A stretch of 35,972 bases of DNA, taken from the IMG/VR virus record IMGVR_UViG_3300037843_000143, positions 1-35,972 of that record; one strand, given 5' to 3'. Below, in pieces: positions 28,926-35,972 of the stretch. The number at the start of each line of letters is the position of its first letter. Within the stretch, counting starts at the first letter, position 1. The DNA comes from a virus. The notes under the pieces are model-generated. The model was not told the origin of the DNA and made no database searches. It worked only from the letters and a program-made list of their open reading frames with translations. Made by a program: the position numbers and the translations under genes.

Positions 28926-30482
28926 TTATCCCACCCGATACATTGTATCGCCCTTTGCTAAAAATTCACCCCATCTATTACTCATATATCTTATTTCACC
29001 ACCGAATCTTTTCTTCTTTTCCGGTGTATCTTCATAACCTCTTGTCTGTGATTCATAATGATAAAGTTCTGCATATGGTGTCCAAACAATACGATATCCC
29101 AAAGTAAATAATCTAAAACAATAATCTACATCATTGAAAGCATATGCTAAATTAATATCAAGACCACCATGTTTCTTCCATAATGATTTCTTTATCATCA
29201 TACAAGCACCAGTTACACAAGTTATATCTTGTACAACTTGTAATCTACCAAAATAACCACTATCTGTTCTCTTGGCTTTATGGGCTACATGTTGAGGTGC
29301 TTTTGCAGATATAACAACCCCTGCATGTTGTACCGTTCCATCTGCATAATAAAGTTTAGCTCCAACTACACCAACATCTTCCCGAACAATATATTCCATC
29401 ATTCTATCCAACCAATCGTGATTAATAATTTCCGTATCATTGTTCAGAAGTAGGATATATTCATTATTTATATGGTCAATACCGTAATTGTTTATAGCAG
29501 AGAAATTGAATTTATAATTCCATTTGAGTATCTTTACCTTATCACTATTCTTTTTAATTTCTTCATAATAAGTAAAAATATCACTATCGGTTGAATTATT
29601 TTCAACAATAACTATTTCATAATTTGGATAAGTTGTCTTGCCTAATATCGAAGTGATACATTTATTTAAAAGTGCAGCCTGATTATGATTACAAATCAAT
29701 ATTGAAACTTTCGGTTTTTCTTCTAATTCATATTCAATTTTATATGCTGTTTTAGCATATCCGTCTTTAACTATTCCTTTTCTTCCTATTCGTATTAAAT
29801 GTTCTGCTAAAGCTTTCTTTCCAGATTCATTAGCATAATCTTTTGAATTAATATCTTGAGCAGTTGAATTAGGATGCATACGCCAATGATAAGCAATTCT
29901 AGGAATATGACAAATCTTCTTTGCTTTTTCTGTTGCTCTCAATATTAAATCATAATCCTGTGCGCCTTCAAATCCTTCTCTTAGACCATCTTTTAATAAA
30001 TCTTTTTTATAGATAACAGAATGACAAATATAATTATAACTTCTTAATAAATCAGGCGACCAAACTGGCTTCAAAAATCTATTACCAAAATTTATACCAT
30101 CAGAGGTTTTATCTTCATCAAAATATAAAATATCGAAATCACCTTGTTTTAAAAAGAAATCAACAAAATGATAAAGAAAATGTTTATCCAACAAATCATC
30201 ATGGTCTAAAAATGTAACAAAATCTCCGGTTGCTAATTTCAATGCCTCATTGGTATTGAGAGCAATACCCAAATTCTTTTCTAATCGAACAACCTTTATT
30301 CTGAAAGTATTTGAATATTCTTTGGTTAAGAAATCATCACTTGCATCTGCAATACAAAGTTCCCAACCCGGATATATCTGCTCTGTTACAGATTTAATAG
30401 CTTCATCTAAAAATTCTTTTTTGATATTGTAAACAGGCATGATAATACTGATTGTTGGTAAATAAACATCGTCTTCGGTCAT
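28926..30482 (-). CDS. Bifunctional GT2-GT2 glycosyltransferase, 518 aa
   Basis: Two GT2 modules in tandem. First: TISIIMPVYNIKKEFLDEAI, KNLGIALNTNEALK, FLDHDDLLDK (DxD), GAQDYDLILRA. Second from about 255: VSILICNHNQAALLNKCITS, VENNSTDSDIF, FNFSAINNYGI, LLNNDTEI, TGACMMIKK, AFNDVDYCFRL. This architecture is typical of O-antigen/rhamnan-type chain synthesis proteins. Start ATG 30482 after AAGGAG; a GTG one codon upstream is too close. First transferase of the minus-strand operon. Confidence 0.9.
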   Translation of the reverse strand: MTEDDVYLPTISIIMPVYNIKKEFLDEAIKSVTEQIYPGWELCIADASDDFLTKEYSNTFRIKVVRLEKNLGIALNTNEALKLATGDFVTFLDHDDLLDKHFLYHFVDFFLKQGDFDILYFDEDKTSDGINFGNRFLKPVWSPDLLRSYNYICHSVIYKKDLLKDGLREGFEGAQDYDLILRATEKAKKICHIPRIAYHWRMHPNSTAQDINSKDYANESGKKALAEHLIRIGRKGIVKDGYAKTAYKIEYELEEKPKVSILICNHNQAALLNKCITSILGKTTYPNYEIVIVENNSTDSDIFTYYEEIKKNSDKVKILKWNYKFNFSAINNYGIDHINNEYILLLNNDTEIINHDWLDRMMEYIVREDVGVVGAKLYYADGTVQHAGVVISAKAPQHVAHKAKRTDSGYFGRLQVVQDITCVTGACMMIKKSLWKKHGGLDINLAYAFNDVDYCFRLFTLGYRIVWTPYAELYHYESQTRGYEDTPEKKKRFGGEIRYMSNRWGEFLAKGDTMYRVG

Positions 30483-30492
30483 CACTTACTCC

Positions 30493-30567
30493 TTAATGAG
30501 TTATAACTACAAGTGCCATAAAAATATAAATCAAAACCCATTCATAGGGTGTTAATGGCATACCCAT
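30493..30567 (-). CDS. Tiny single-span membrane protein, 24 aa
   Basis: MGMPLTPYEWVLIYIFMALV then VITH. ATG at 30567 follows AAGGAG provided by the last codons of RNase H; it ends 10 bases before the next start, and its 3' end supplies that gene's AAGGAG. One hydrophobic helix. Strong ribosome site and snug fit support a real microprotein. Confidence 0.6.
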   Translation of the reverse strand: MGMPLTPYEWVLIYIFMALVVITH

Positions 30568-30570
30568 TTT

Positions 30571-31497
30571 TTACTCCTTTTCACAAAACATACTTTTAAA
30601 TTCTGAATCATATCTCTTTCTAACCAACGGTGCTATCAAATCTTTGGTTAATGAAATGTCTTCCATTTGTTTTCTCAATCTATGTTTCAGAAAGAAATTA
30701 AATAAATCACTAGAATTTGGTATTGTATATGAGTTATACATCTCAAGTATCTTGGTTTGAAGAACATTAGGAATATAACCCCAATCAACCAATTGTCTGT
30801 TCCTCTTATAATTATTATTTATTTCCTCATTACTTTCCAATAGGGGAACCAATTCATTTGTCTTAATCAATTTCAAGGCTGTCTTTTCACCAATCTTTGT
30901 CTTGAGAATAGGGTCTTCTCCCCTCTTCCTTTTCTCAATAGAACGGATATTATCACCCACATCACCACCGACAATTTTGATTTCCATTGTAAGTTTTGGA
31001 TTATCATCTGTAATGAATTTTTGGGTCAAAGGATTATATAGCTTGAGATTTGGTATATCCAATAGCTGAATGTAGTCAGAATCGGCTGTCACAACGATTT
31101 TAAGGGCATTTTGGAGATGTTTTGTGAGAACTGCGACAACATCATCGGCTTCACAGTAAGGAACCTTTAAAACGACAAATGGGAAGATAACCTTAATTTC
31201 CTCAATATATTCAGATATATAGGAATAATAAGAATTCCACGGAAAAATATCGTTATCTTTCTTGGACTTACGATGTTCCTTATATTCTGGATAAATCTTC
31301 TTTCTCCAACAATTTTCATCATCCACGGCAAGGATTACTTCATCAGGTTTGAAATTCCTAATGTTGTAAAAGATAGAGGTAAGTAAAGCATCTCTATGGA
31401 GATTAAAATCAGGATTTGGATTATTGATAGTATCCTTATCAGAAAACACAGTCCTAATTGCAAGGTTATTAAAATCTAAGAATAAGGTTGTCATCAT
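30571..31497 (-). CDS. rnh: RNase H / 5'-3' FEN-type exonuclease (T4 Rnh-like), 308 aa
   Basis: Removes RNA primers and adjacent DNA from lagging-strand fragments. Acidic clusters: FLDFNNLA (D8), VDDENCWR, PYCEADDVVAVL, VVTADSDYIQLL and IVGGDVGDNI, the last beginning the helix-hairpin-helix region (KTKIGEKTALKLI). T4 Rnh is 305 aa. Start MMTTLFLDFN at 31497 within the end of the preceding gene, so translation is coupled. Confidence 0.92.
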   Translation of the reverse strand: MMTTLFLDFNNLAIRTVFSDKDTINNPNPDFNLHRDALLTSIFYNIRNFKPDEVILAVDDENCWRKKIYPEYKEHRKSKKDNDIFPWNSYYSYISEYIEEIKVIFPFVVLKVPYCEADDVVAVLTKHLQNALKIVVTADSDYIQLLDIPNLKLYNPLTQKFITDDNPKLTMEIKIVGGDVGDNIRSIEKRKRGEDPILKTKIGEKTALKLIKTNELVPLLESNEEINNNYKRNRQLVDWGYIPNVLQTKILEMYNSYTIPNSSDLFNFFLKHRLRKQMEDISLTKDLIAPLVRKRYDSEFKSMFCEKE

Positions 31498-31909
31498 CGG
31501 TAGTTTCTTCCTCAAGTGGTTCTGGTTGTAAAGTTAGAACTGTTATTGTCAAAGCACTAATAATATCATTACCTTCATTGTTTATATCTACACTTCCATA
31601 ACCAACTAATGAAACAGTCATATTATCAGGTAAATATTTACCTGAAGCTACAGGTTTAACATAAATTTTAATACTATTATCTTCTTCTATTCTATAGTTT
31701 TCTACTATAGCGACAACATTCACAAGTGGAATAGTATCATCATCGTTTGTTGTTCCAGTTATTACAAATGCTGAAGGATGTTCAACAAATTCTTTTAATG
31801 CATTATCAATAACTTCTCTTGAATAAATTCTATTATATGTTAACATATTTGGTTCAACATTCAAAACCCATTCTAAAGTGTCACTATCATCGAATAAATC
31901 TTTTTTCAT
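31469..31909 (-). CDS. Hypothetical acidic protein, partly resembling the N-terminal region of prohead proteases, 146 aa
   Basis: MKKDLFDDSDTLEWVLNVEP, LTYNRIYSREVIDNALKEFV recalls the NGRIYPxEVLxxAL block of phage maturation proteases and related virion proteins; later VSLVGYGSVDINNEG and a beta-rich end. No Ser/His catalytic site is visible, so protease activity is not claimed. ATG after AAGGAGATATA; overlaps RNase H by 29 bases. Confidence 0.6.
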   Translation of the reverse strand: MKKDLFDDSDTLEWVLNVEPNMLTYNRIYSREVIDNALKEFVEHPSAFVITGTTNDDDTIPLVNVVAIVENYRIEEDNSIKIYVKPVASGKYLPDNMTVSLVGYGSVDINNEGNDIISALTITVLTLQPEPLEEETTDDDNLILRF

Positions 31910-31921
31910 TATATCTCCTTC

Positions 31922-32140
31922 TTAATCCCAAAAATTATGAATTTCTACTTTATCAATATTATCCCATATTTTCTTCATATTGTCAAGTTCTTTTTCTTTC
32001 ATAACATTACTTATAGCTTTTACAAATCCCATTTTCCAATAATCCCAAAGTAATTCATGATGTTTTACCTGTTGATTTATATTCAAAAAATCAATAAAAG
32101 AATCCCAATCATATAAATCTGCATTATCCGGTTTTTGCAT
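31922..32140 (-). CDS. Small acidic protein, 72 aa
   Basis: MQKPDNADLYDWDSFIDFLN, then helices LLWDYWKMGFVKAISNVMKE and IWDNIDKVEIHNFWD. Trp-rich and acidic, no motif. Ends 13 bases before the next start, which has AAGGAG. A promoter candidate lies inside its 3' end. Confidence 0.65.
   Translation of the reverse strand: MQKPDNADLYDWDSFIDFLNINQQVKHHELLWDYWKMGFVKAISNVMKEKELDNMKKIWDNIDKVEIHNFWD
31958..31986 (-). promoter_or_regulatory. Putative sigma70 promoter upstream of the 146-aa gene and RNase H
   Basis: TTGACA at 31986-31981, 17-bp spacer, GATAAT at 31963-31958, inside the 72-aa gene. Expected start about 31951, leaving a 41-base leader to ATG 31909. The -10 differs from consensus at one position. 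May drive RNase H and the glycan operon. Confidence 0.5.
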
Positions 32141-32141
32141 T

Positions 32142-32666
32142 TTAATCTTCCTCTAAATGAAGGTCAATTCCCATCATTTTTTCTATTGATTTTCTAGTAT
32201 CATTACTAATTTTTATAATAGGTCTATGCGCCAAATACCATTTTCTTGTATTCTCTTTATAATTAGTAAAGTTTGCATGACCCGTTGCGATACTAGCTCC
32301 ATACCAATCACAAATCATCTCTTTCCAATATTTTTCATCCATTGGAATAAGTTTAGTAATCCCACAGTCTTCTAATAAAATCCAAAATTGATAATGGTGT
32401 TTTTGTGTTTTTTGATGAAACAACCATGCTTTATCAAAATTAGGGTCACAGGTTTTACTAGGTTTTGAATAACCTGTTTCGCTTTTACCTTTTATTTCAT
32501 GATTTTTACCATAAAAATAATTAGCATATGCCCAAAATGGAAAAGGTCTTAGTTTATGCATATCATGAAAAATTCCACGCCAATATAATCCTTCTTTAAA
32601 ACAAAAAATACCCACATACCATTTATGTTTAACAATATACCAGAAATATTTAAAATATTTTTTCAT
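32142..32666 (-). CDS. DUF5662 family protein, 174 aa
   Basis: YIVKHKWYVGIFCFKEGLYW, GIFHDMHKLRPFPFWAYANY, AWLFHQKTQKHHYQFWILLE, then PMDEKYWKEMICDWYGAS. The His/Asp arrangement (HD, H...HHxxHxW, EMxxDW) is that of DUF5662, an uncharacterised phage/bacterial family with a likely metal site. ATG at 32666 after GAAGGA located inside the broken endonuclease. Confidence 0.82.
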   Translation of the reverse strand: MKKYFKYFWYIVKHKWYVGIFCFKEGLYWRGIFHDMHKLRPFPFWAYANYFYGKNHEIKGKSETGYSKPSKTCDPNFDKAWLFHQKTQKHHYQFWILLEDCGITKLIPMDEKYWKEMICDWYGASIATGHANFTNYKENTRKWYLAHRPIIKISNDTRKSIEKMMGIDLHLEED

Positions 32667-33177
32667 TTTTCCTTCTTTCTTTTATTTGATAATAACTAAT
32701 AAGTGATTGTGTAACATTATATTTTTTAGCTAAAACATATTGATTTTCATTACTATTTTTAATTTCCTCAATTTCTTTGTTTGTTAATTTAGATTTTCTT
32801 CCGCAATTTTCTCTCCATTTCTTATTATGGCTTATTTTATTTATTTTTATACAATGTTCTAATTGTAATTTTGTTCTTGGTTTAGTATGTCAATAACCAA
32901 AACTACCATGACCACCAAAATTTAAATTATATACTTTAGAACTTAATAAAAAAGATTCACAAACAATTTCTCTCTCTTTTTCACGAATATAATTTTCATC
33001 TTCTGATAATAAAATAATTTTTCTTTCAAAATTATTTAATCCATATTTTTTAATTGCTTGTTTTATTAATTTACCAGAACCATAATAATCACCTAATGAT
33101 AAAATTTTAGAACCTTTAATTCCTACATATATTTTACCATTTATTAAATTTTTAATTTTATATAATAAATAATACAT
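32650..33177 (-). pseudogene. GIY-YIG homing endonuclease (Seg-like) split by an in-frame TGA
   Basis: Residues 1-95 contain YYLLYKI...GKIYVGIKGS (GIY-YIG), YGSGKLIKQAIKKYGLNNFE and a Glu in IREKEREIVCE. At 32892-32890 a TGA follows FGGHGSFGY. The same frame then stays open for 79 codons: HTKPRTKLQL, ENCGRKSKLTNKEIEEIKNS and NQYVLAKKYNVTQSLISYYQ, a DNA-binding helix-turn-helix tail. Homologues usually have a basic residue before HT, so CGA to TGA is a likely origin. Inserted directly after the RNA ligase gene (TAATG overlap). Either inactivated or expressed as a catalytic fragment; UGA readthrough is possible but unproven. Confidence 0.8.
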
Positions 33178-34220
33178 TATAACTTATTAATTTTCTCCAT
33201 ATACATTATCTTAGACCTTTGTGAAACTTTTCCATAAATCTTCTTTCGTTCAATTCCAGAAGCATTTAACAATGGTGCTTCTTCTGATTCAATATCACTC
33301 ATTAACCACTTCAGAAATTCACCAATGGTTTTCATGGAAGGTTCTTTTCCAGATTCCTTTATCTTATTTATACCTTGTTCGACACGACTTTCTGTTAAAA
33401 CAATATCAACTAATTCTTCAATAGCTTTTACACTTTCAACATCAATTGGTGCAAGAGTCTTATGTTTAGAACTAGAATGTTTTTCACCTTTTACTTTAAA
33501 CCAATAACCACTATTTGAATAATTTTTATTTTCAATTGAATCTAATGGTTTCCAAACAATTCCTTCTCCTACACCTTCTTTACCGAAATGTTTCCCAACT
33601 GGACAACATTGTTCTACTTCTTCTGTCAATTTAATTAATTCATTTTGTGCAATTTCTGGATGTTCAAAATCAATCCTTAATGCAACTGTTTGAAATTGTA
33701 ACGAAGAAAAAATATTATGTTTATTTAAATTTTTTTCTTCTTCATAAGTAAAATCATTTCTAATCCAATGTTGTTCCTTATCTTCTTCATCTTCAATTGA
33801 AATATCTTTCTTTGCAAAAATAACATACATCTTCGAAAGTCCATGAATGGCAACTCCACCTTGAATATTTCCACCACACCATTCACCATATATAGCCGTT
33901 TTTGGTTTACGAAGAATATTCATAATTTCTTCTGGTAGAGCATAAACAAAAGCTGCAAATCCCGCATTATCTCCCTGTGGAGTAATAATACGCTCTCTTG
34001 ATTGACAATGGAAAGTACCATCTTTATGAAAAATAATTCCTGCATTAGTTCCATGAAGTTTTACAGTACCTTGATAAATTATACTTGGATAAGGAACATC
34101 GTGAAGATAAATAGGTTCTTCAGCTTCATTTAAACCTTTGAAATCATAATGATGTTTGATATTACGGATTGTATCGGCAAACTGACCTATCTTTGGAAAT
34201 GAATAAAATTTATTTGACAT
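33177..34220 (-). CDS. RNA ligase, Rnl2 type, 347 aa
   Basis: ATP-dependent RNA ligase that seals 3'-OH/5'-PO4 ends. Motif I KLHGTN at 54-59 with nucleotidylated K54, motif III-like YGEWCG at 111-116, motif IV GEGIVWKP at 218-225, motif V FKVKGEKH at 241-248. Length near T4 Rnl2 (334). Start MSNKFYSFPKIGQF at 34220 after GGAGGA. Own promoter 34260-34288. With PNK at the other end of the window it would repair RNA, for example tRNAs cut by host anticodon nucleases. Confidence 0.92.
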   Translation of the reverse strand: MSNKFYSFPKIGQFADTIRNIKHHYDFKGLNEAEEPIYLHDVPYPSIIYQGTVKLHGTNAGIIFHKDGTFHCQSRERIITPQGDNAGFAAFVYALPEEIMNILRKPKTAIYGEWCGGNIQGGVAIHGLSKMYVIFAKKDISIEDEEDKEQHWIRNDFTYEEEKNLNKHNIFSSLQFQTVALRIDFEHPEIAQNELIKLTEEVEQCCPVGKHFGKEGVGEGIVWKPLDSIENKNYSNSGYWFKVKGEKHSSSKHKTLAPIDVESVKAIEELVDIVLTESRVEQGINKIKESGKEPSMKTIGEFLKWLMSDIESEEAPLLNASGIERKKIYGKVSQRSKIMYMEKINKL

Positions 34221-34234
34221 AGTTCCTCCTAAAT

Positions 34235-34257
34235 AAAAAGGCAATCATCAGATTGCC
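34235..34257 (-). terminator. Intrinsic terminator
   Basis: GGCAATC (34257-34251 on the minus strand), loop TGAT, GATTGCC (34246-34240), then TTTTT (34239-34235). Perfect 7-bp stem. It ends transcription of the tail-type genes at 34292-35949 and overlaps the start site of the RNA-ligase promoter. Confidence 0.78.
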
Positions 34258-34259
34258 AT

Positions 34260-34288
34260 AATATATCATAAATCTATTTAGTTGTCAA
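34260..34288 (-). promoter_or_regulatory. Sigma70 promoter for RNA ligase
   Basis: TTGACA at 34288-34283, 17-bp spacer, TATATT at 34265-34260. Predicted start about 34253, inside the 5' arm of the terminator hairpin, so new transcripts lack half the stem and escape it, while upstream transcripts are stopped. Confidence 0.75.
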
Positions 34289-34291
34289 GTA

Positions 34292-35284
34292 TTATTCTAG
34301 TCCGTTAAATTCACCAAATGTTGAATTAACTAATAATGCATCTACTTCAGTCGTATTTTGATAAGTACAACCATTAAAAGAACCGATATTAGTAAGAGTA
34401 AAATCACTCATTATACAAGAACCAGTTGTTGTATCAGGAGAACCACCACCATCCCAACTTTGTGAATATATACCAGAATAAGATAAATCACTTTTATTAA
34501 ATTTTACAAATGATTTGGTCGGTTCACCACCGGGTCCTGTTGTTGTAGCATATGTAAATCCATAAAGATAAGAATTATCTACTCCTAAACCATTCCAAAA
34601 TATATTAGCTGAAGAACCGAAATCGTGGTCAACTTCTAAACTACCAACGGTTCTAGTATTTGAATTAAAAGCATATTTTAATATTCTAGCATGACCATCA
34701 GAAGTAATACAACTTACATAAATATTTTTCAAATCAAATATAAATGAATAAGTAATTGAAAATGTTAAACCTGTAAAATTAAATGAACTTTGATTATTAC
34801 CACTTATATCACATACATACATTGTATTATTTTCAGCTAATGCATAAATCCAACCATTATTAACATGCATCCTTTCTATAAAACCAGAAGGAACAGTATA
34901 AAAAGTTCCTAGAAAGGTTCCATTACTTCTGTTATATTTTCTAACAGTTCCTAAAGAGCTACAATATGTATAGATATAATTAGAATCCATACATAATTTA
35001 CTAAAAGTTTGACCAGCAGTTAATGTTATATCAGACCAATTTAAAGTTGCTGTTGTTACTATTATTACATGATAAGGTGTTCCTTGTGGTATAAAACAAA
35101 TATTTTTTCCATCTCCATTTATATCAAATGAATTAGTAACATATGCAGATAATATTGGTACTAATGTTACTCCTTGACCAACGCCATCAATATCAACCAT
35201 ATTTGTTGGATTTAATCTAAGAGGTGATATAGTAGTACCACTTTGGTCATATGTGGTACACCATAAAGTAGGGCTAGTTGACAT
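34292..35284 (-). CDS. Putative virion/tail-associated beta-propeller-like protein, 330 aa
   Basis: Ser/Thr/Asn-rich with many repeated strands such as KLCMDSNYIYTYCSSLGTVR, IERMHVNNGWIYALAENN, FDLKNIYVSCITSDG and LGVDNSYLYGFTY: about six blades ending in hydrophobic IY/LY motifs, as in a propeller. No signal peptide or enzyme motif. Likely a tail-fibre or host-contact protein, by composition and by its neighbour. ATG at 35284 after GTGGAG. Confidence 0.65.
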   Translation of the reverse strand: MSTSPTLWCTTYDQSGTTISPLRLNPTNMVDIDGVGQGVTLVPILSAYVTNSFDINGDGKNICFIPQGTPYHVIIVTTATLNWSDITLTAGQTFSKLCMDSNYIYTYCSSLGTVRKYNRSNGTFLGTFYTVPSGFIERMHVNNGWIYALAENNTMYVCDISGNNQSSFNFTGLTFSITYSFIFDLKNIYVSCITSDGHARILKYAFNSNTRTVGSLEVDHDFGSSANIFWNGLGVDNSYLYGFTYATTTGPGGEPTKSFVKFNKSDLSYSGIYSQSWDGGGSPDTTTGSCIMSDFTLTNIGSFNGCTYQNTTEVDALLVNSTFGEFNGLE

Positions 35285-35298
35285 TATTTAACTCCACA

Positions 35299-35972
35299 TT
35301 AAGCATGAGTAAGCCAATCAGGTGAAGGATTAAAATATAATATATTTGATGCAACGGCATAACCAACTTTTCTAATATATACTCCTGAAGAAGATGGTTG
35401 TGTCTGTGTCATTAAACCTGATGTTTGTGAAATATATATATCTCCACCGATTTCCCAACTCCAACTATTATATTGTACAAAGGAATTTGGTAAGAGAACA
35501 TCTAAATTCTGACCACCTGTTACAGCACCGACTAGAGCAATACCACACATACCGGCCGTTGTTGATTGAGCGTTTGCATTTGCCTGTACCCAACCGGCTG
35601 AAACATCCATAATAACACAATCCAATGGATTCACTAAACCGTCTGATTCAAATGCTGTTATATGTGAACCTGTAAAATTATTTGGATAGGTGTTAGAAGC
35701 AGGAAGGCTATTGATGCCTTGTCCACCACCACCAGATGATAATCTACTATCATTTCCAGCACAAGCCTGTTGTGCGCCCGTTCCTAATGTTCTTAAAGAT
35801 GGTGTGCTTGATGCACCATCAATATTAAGAGGATTGAAATTTTGGTCATCTACATTCTGCAATTGACCTGTATTAAGGTCAAAATATTCGGTAAAAAAGT
35901 TTCTAAGGTCGGTTCCCCATGTATCTTTATTACCACCTTGAATTGGCATTGCAAAATTAGGGAAGTTATTTA
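35299..35972 (-). CDS. Putative tail-fibre/structural protein, C-terminal part; probably continues past the window edge
   Basis: The first ATG (35949) gives MPIQGGNKDTWGTDLRNFFT, but it has no ribosome site and the frame stays open (NNFPNFA) to the window end, so the gene probably begins outside. SLRTLGTGAQQACAGNDSRL is a familiar tail-fibre/baseplate linker; after a Gly-rich hinge the rest (AGMCGIALVGAVTGGQNLDV; GGDIYISQTSGLMTQ; VGYAVASNILYFNP) resembles DUF2190-like virion surface domains. Structural role likely, exact position in the virion unknown. Confidence 0.7.
   Translation of the reverse strand, partial: NNFPNFAMPIQGGNKDTWGTDLRNFFTEYFDLNTGQLQNVDDQNFNPLNIDGASSTPSLRTLGTGAQQACAGNDSRLSSGGGGQGINSLPASNTYPNNFTGSHITAFESDGLVNPLDCVIMDVSAGWVQANANAQSTTAGMCGIALVGAVTGGQNLDVLLPNSFVQYNSWSWEIGGDIYISQTSGLMTQTQPSSSGVYIRKVGYAVASNILYFNPSPDWLTHA

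Noticed and set aside
32890-32892. Reassignment of TGA as Trp in this phage (alternative code)
   Set aside because: Several full-length conserved genes (gp46, dCMP deaminase) end at TGA exactly where the family ends, so TGA is a stop here.

Overview
This window looks like part of a very AT-rich, T4-like (Tevenvirinae-related) myovirus genome. The evidence is a set of T4-type genes with their diagnostic motifs: the recombination nuclease pair gp46/gp47, the late sigma factor gp55, helicase UvsW, a FEN-like RNase H, an Rnl2-type RNA ligase, the 5' part of polynucleotide kinase (PNK) and a dCMP deaminase. Genes are tightly packed, often with TAATG or ATGA start/stop overlaps and strong GGAGG-type ribosome sites. 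Eight tRNA-like genes carry encoded CCA ends. Near-consensus sigma70 promoters (TTGACA-17-TATAAT) and T4-type late promoters (TATAAATA) are both present. The host cannot be identified from the sequence; its promoters are expected to be ordinary sigma70 type. I see no integrase, insertion sequence or CRISPR array.

Layout. 1-11.95 kb (minus strand): PNK, small genes, a probable structured RNA, gp46, five small genes, gp47, a nuclease-like gene, gp55, then a long run of small early-type genes. These include a frameshifted NADAR protein, a replication-initiation-like protein with an ATC start, an HAD phosphatase-like protein, a metallopeptidase, a gene interrupted by a hairpin, and a DEDD exonuclease. 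11.96-18.58 kb (plus strand): a promoter, small zinc-ribbon genes, the tRNA cluster, dCMP deaminase, UvsW, then a late-promoter unit with a DUF5675 protein, a membrane protein, SpeD and a possible structural protein. 18.57-30.5 kb (minus strand): a compact glycan-modification island with about eight glycosyltransferase-like proteins of different folds, three SAM methyltransferases (two are a tandem duplication), a radical SAM/SPASM enzyme and a MazG-like pyrophosphohydrolase. 30.5-36 kb (minus strand): RNase H, small genes, a DUF5662 protein, a broken GIY-YIG homing endonuclease next to RNA ligase, a terminator overlapping a promoter, and two probable virion or tail proteins.

How it fits together. 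gp46/gp47, UvsW and RNase H serve recombination-dependent replication. gp55 would direct RNA polymerase to the TATAAATA sites. PNK and Rnl2 form an RNA-repair pair. NADAR is a candidate counter-defence enzyme. The glycan island could decorate virion proteins, DNA or host surface sugars.

Most notable signals: (1) a 53-codon gene at 10492-10682 whose two halves are in different frames, separated by a perfect hairpin lying between matching GGA codons, like the translational bypass of T4 gene 60; (2) a 169-nt multi-helix element closed by a 13-bp helix that spans the gp46 stop, with a perfect promoter upstream; (3) two promoters that place the transcript start on the AUG; (4) an ATC start codon; (5) several single-base or nonsense disruptions (PNK, NADAR, GIY-YIG) that are either sequencing errors, decay or recoding.
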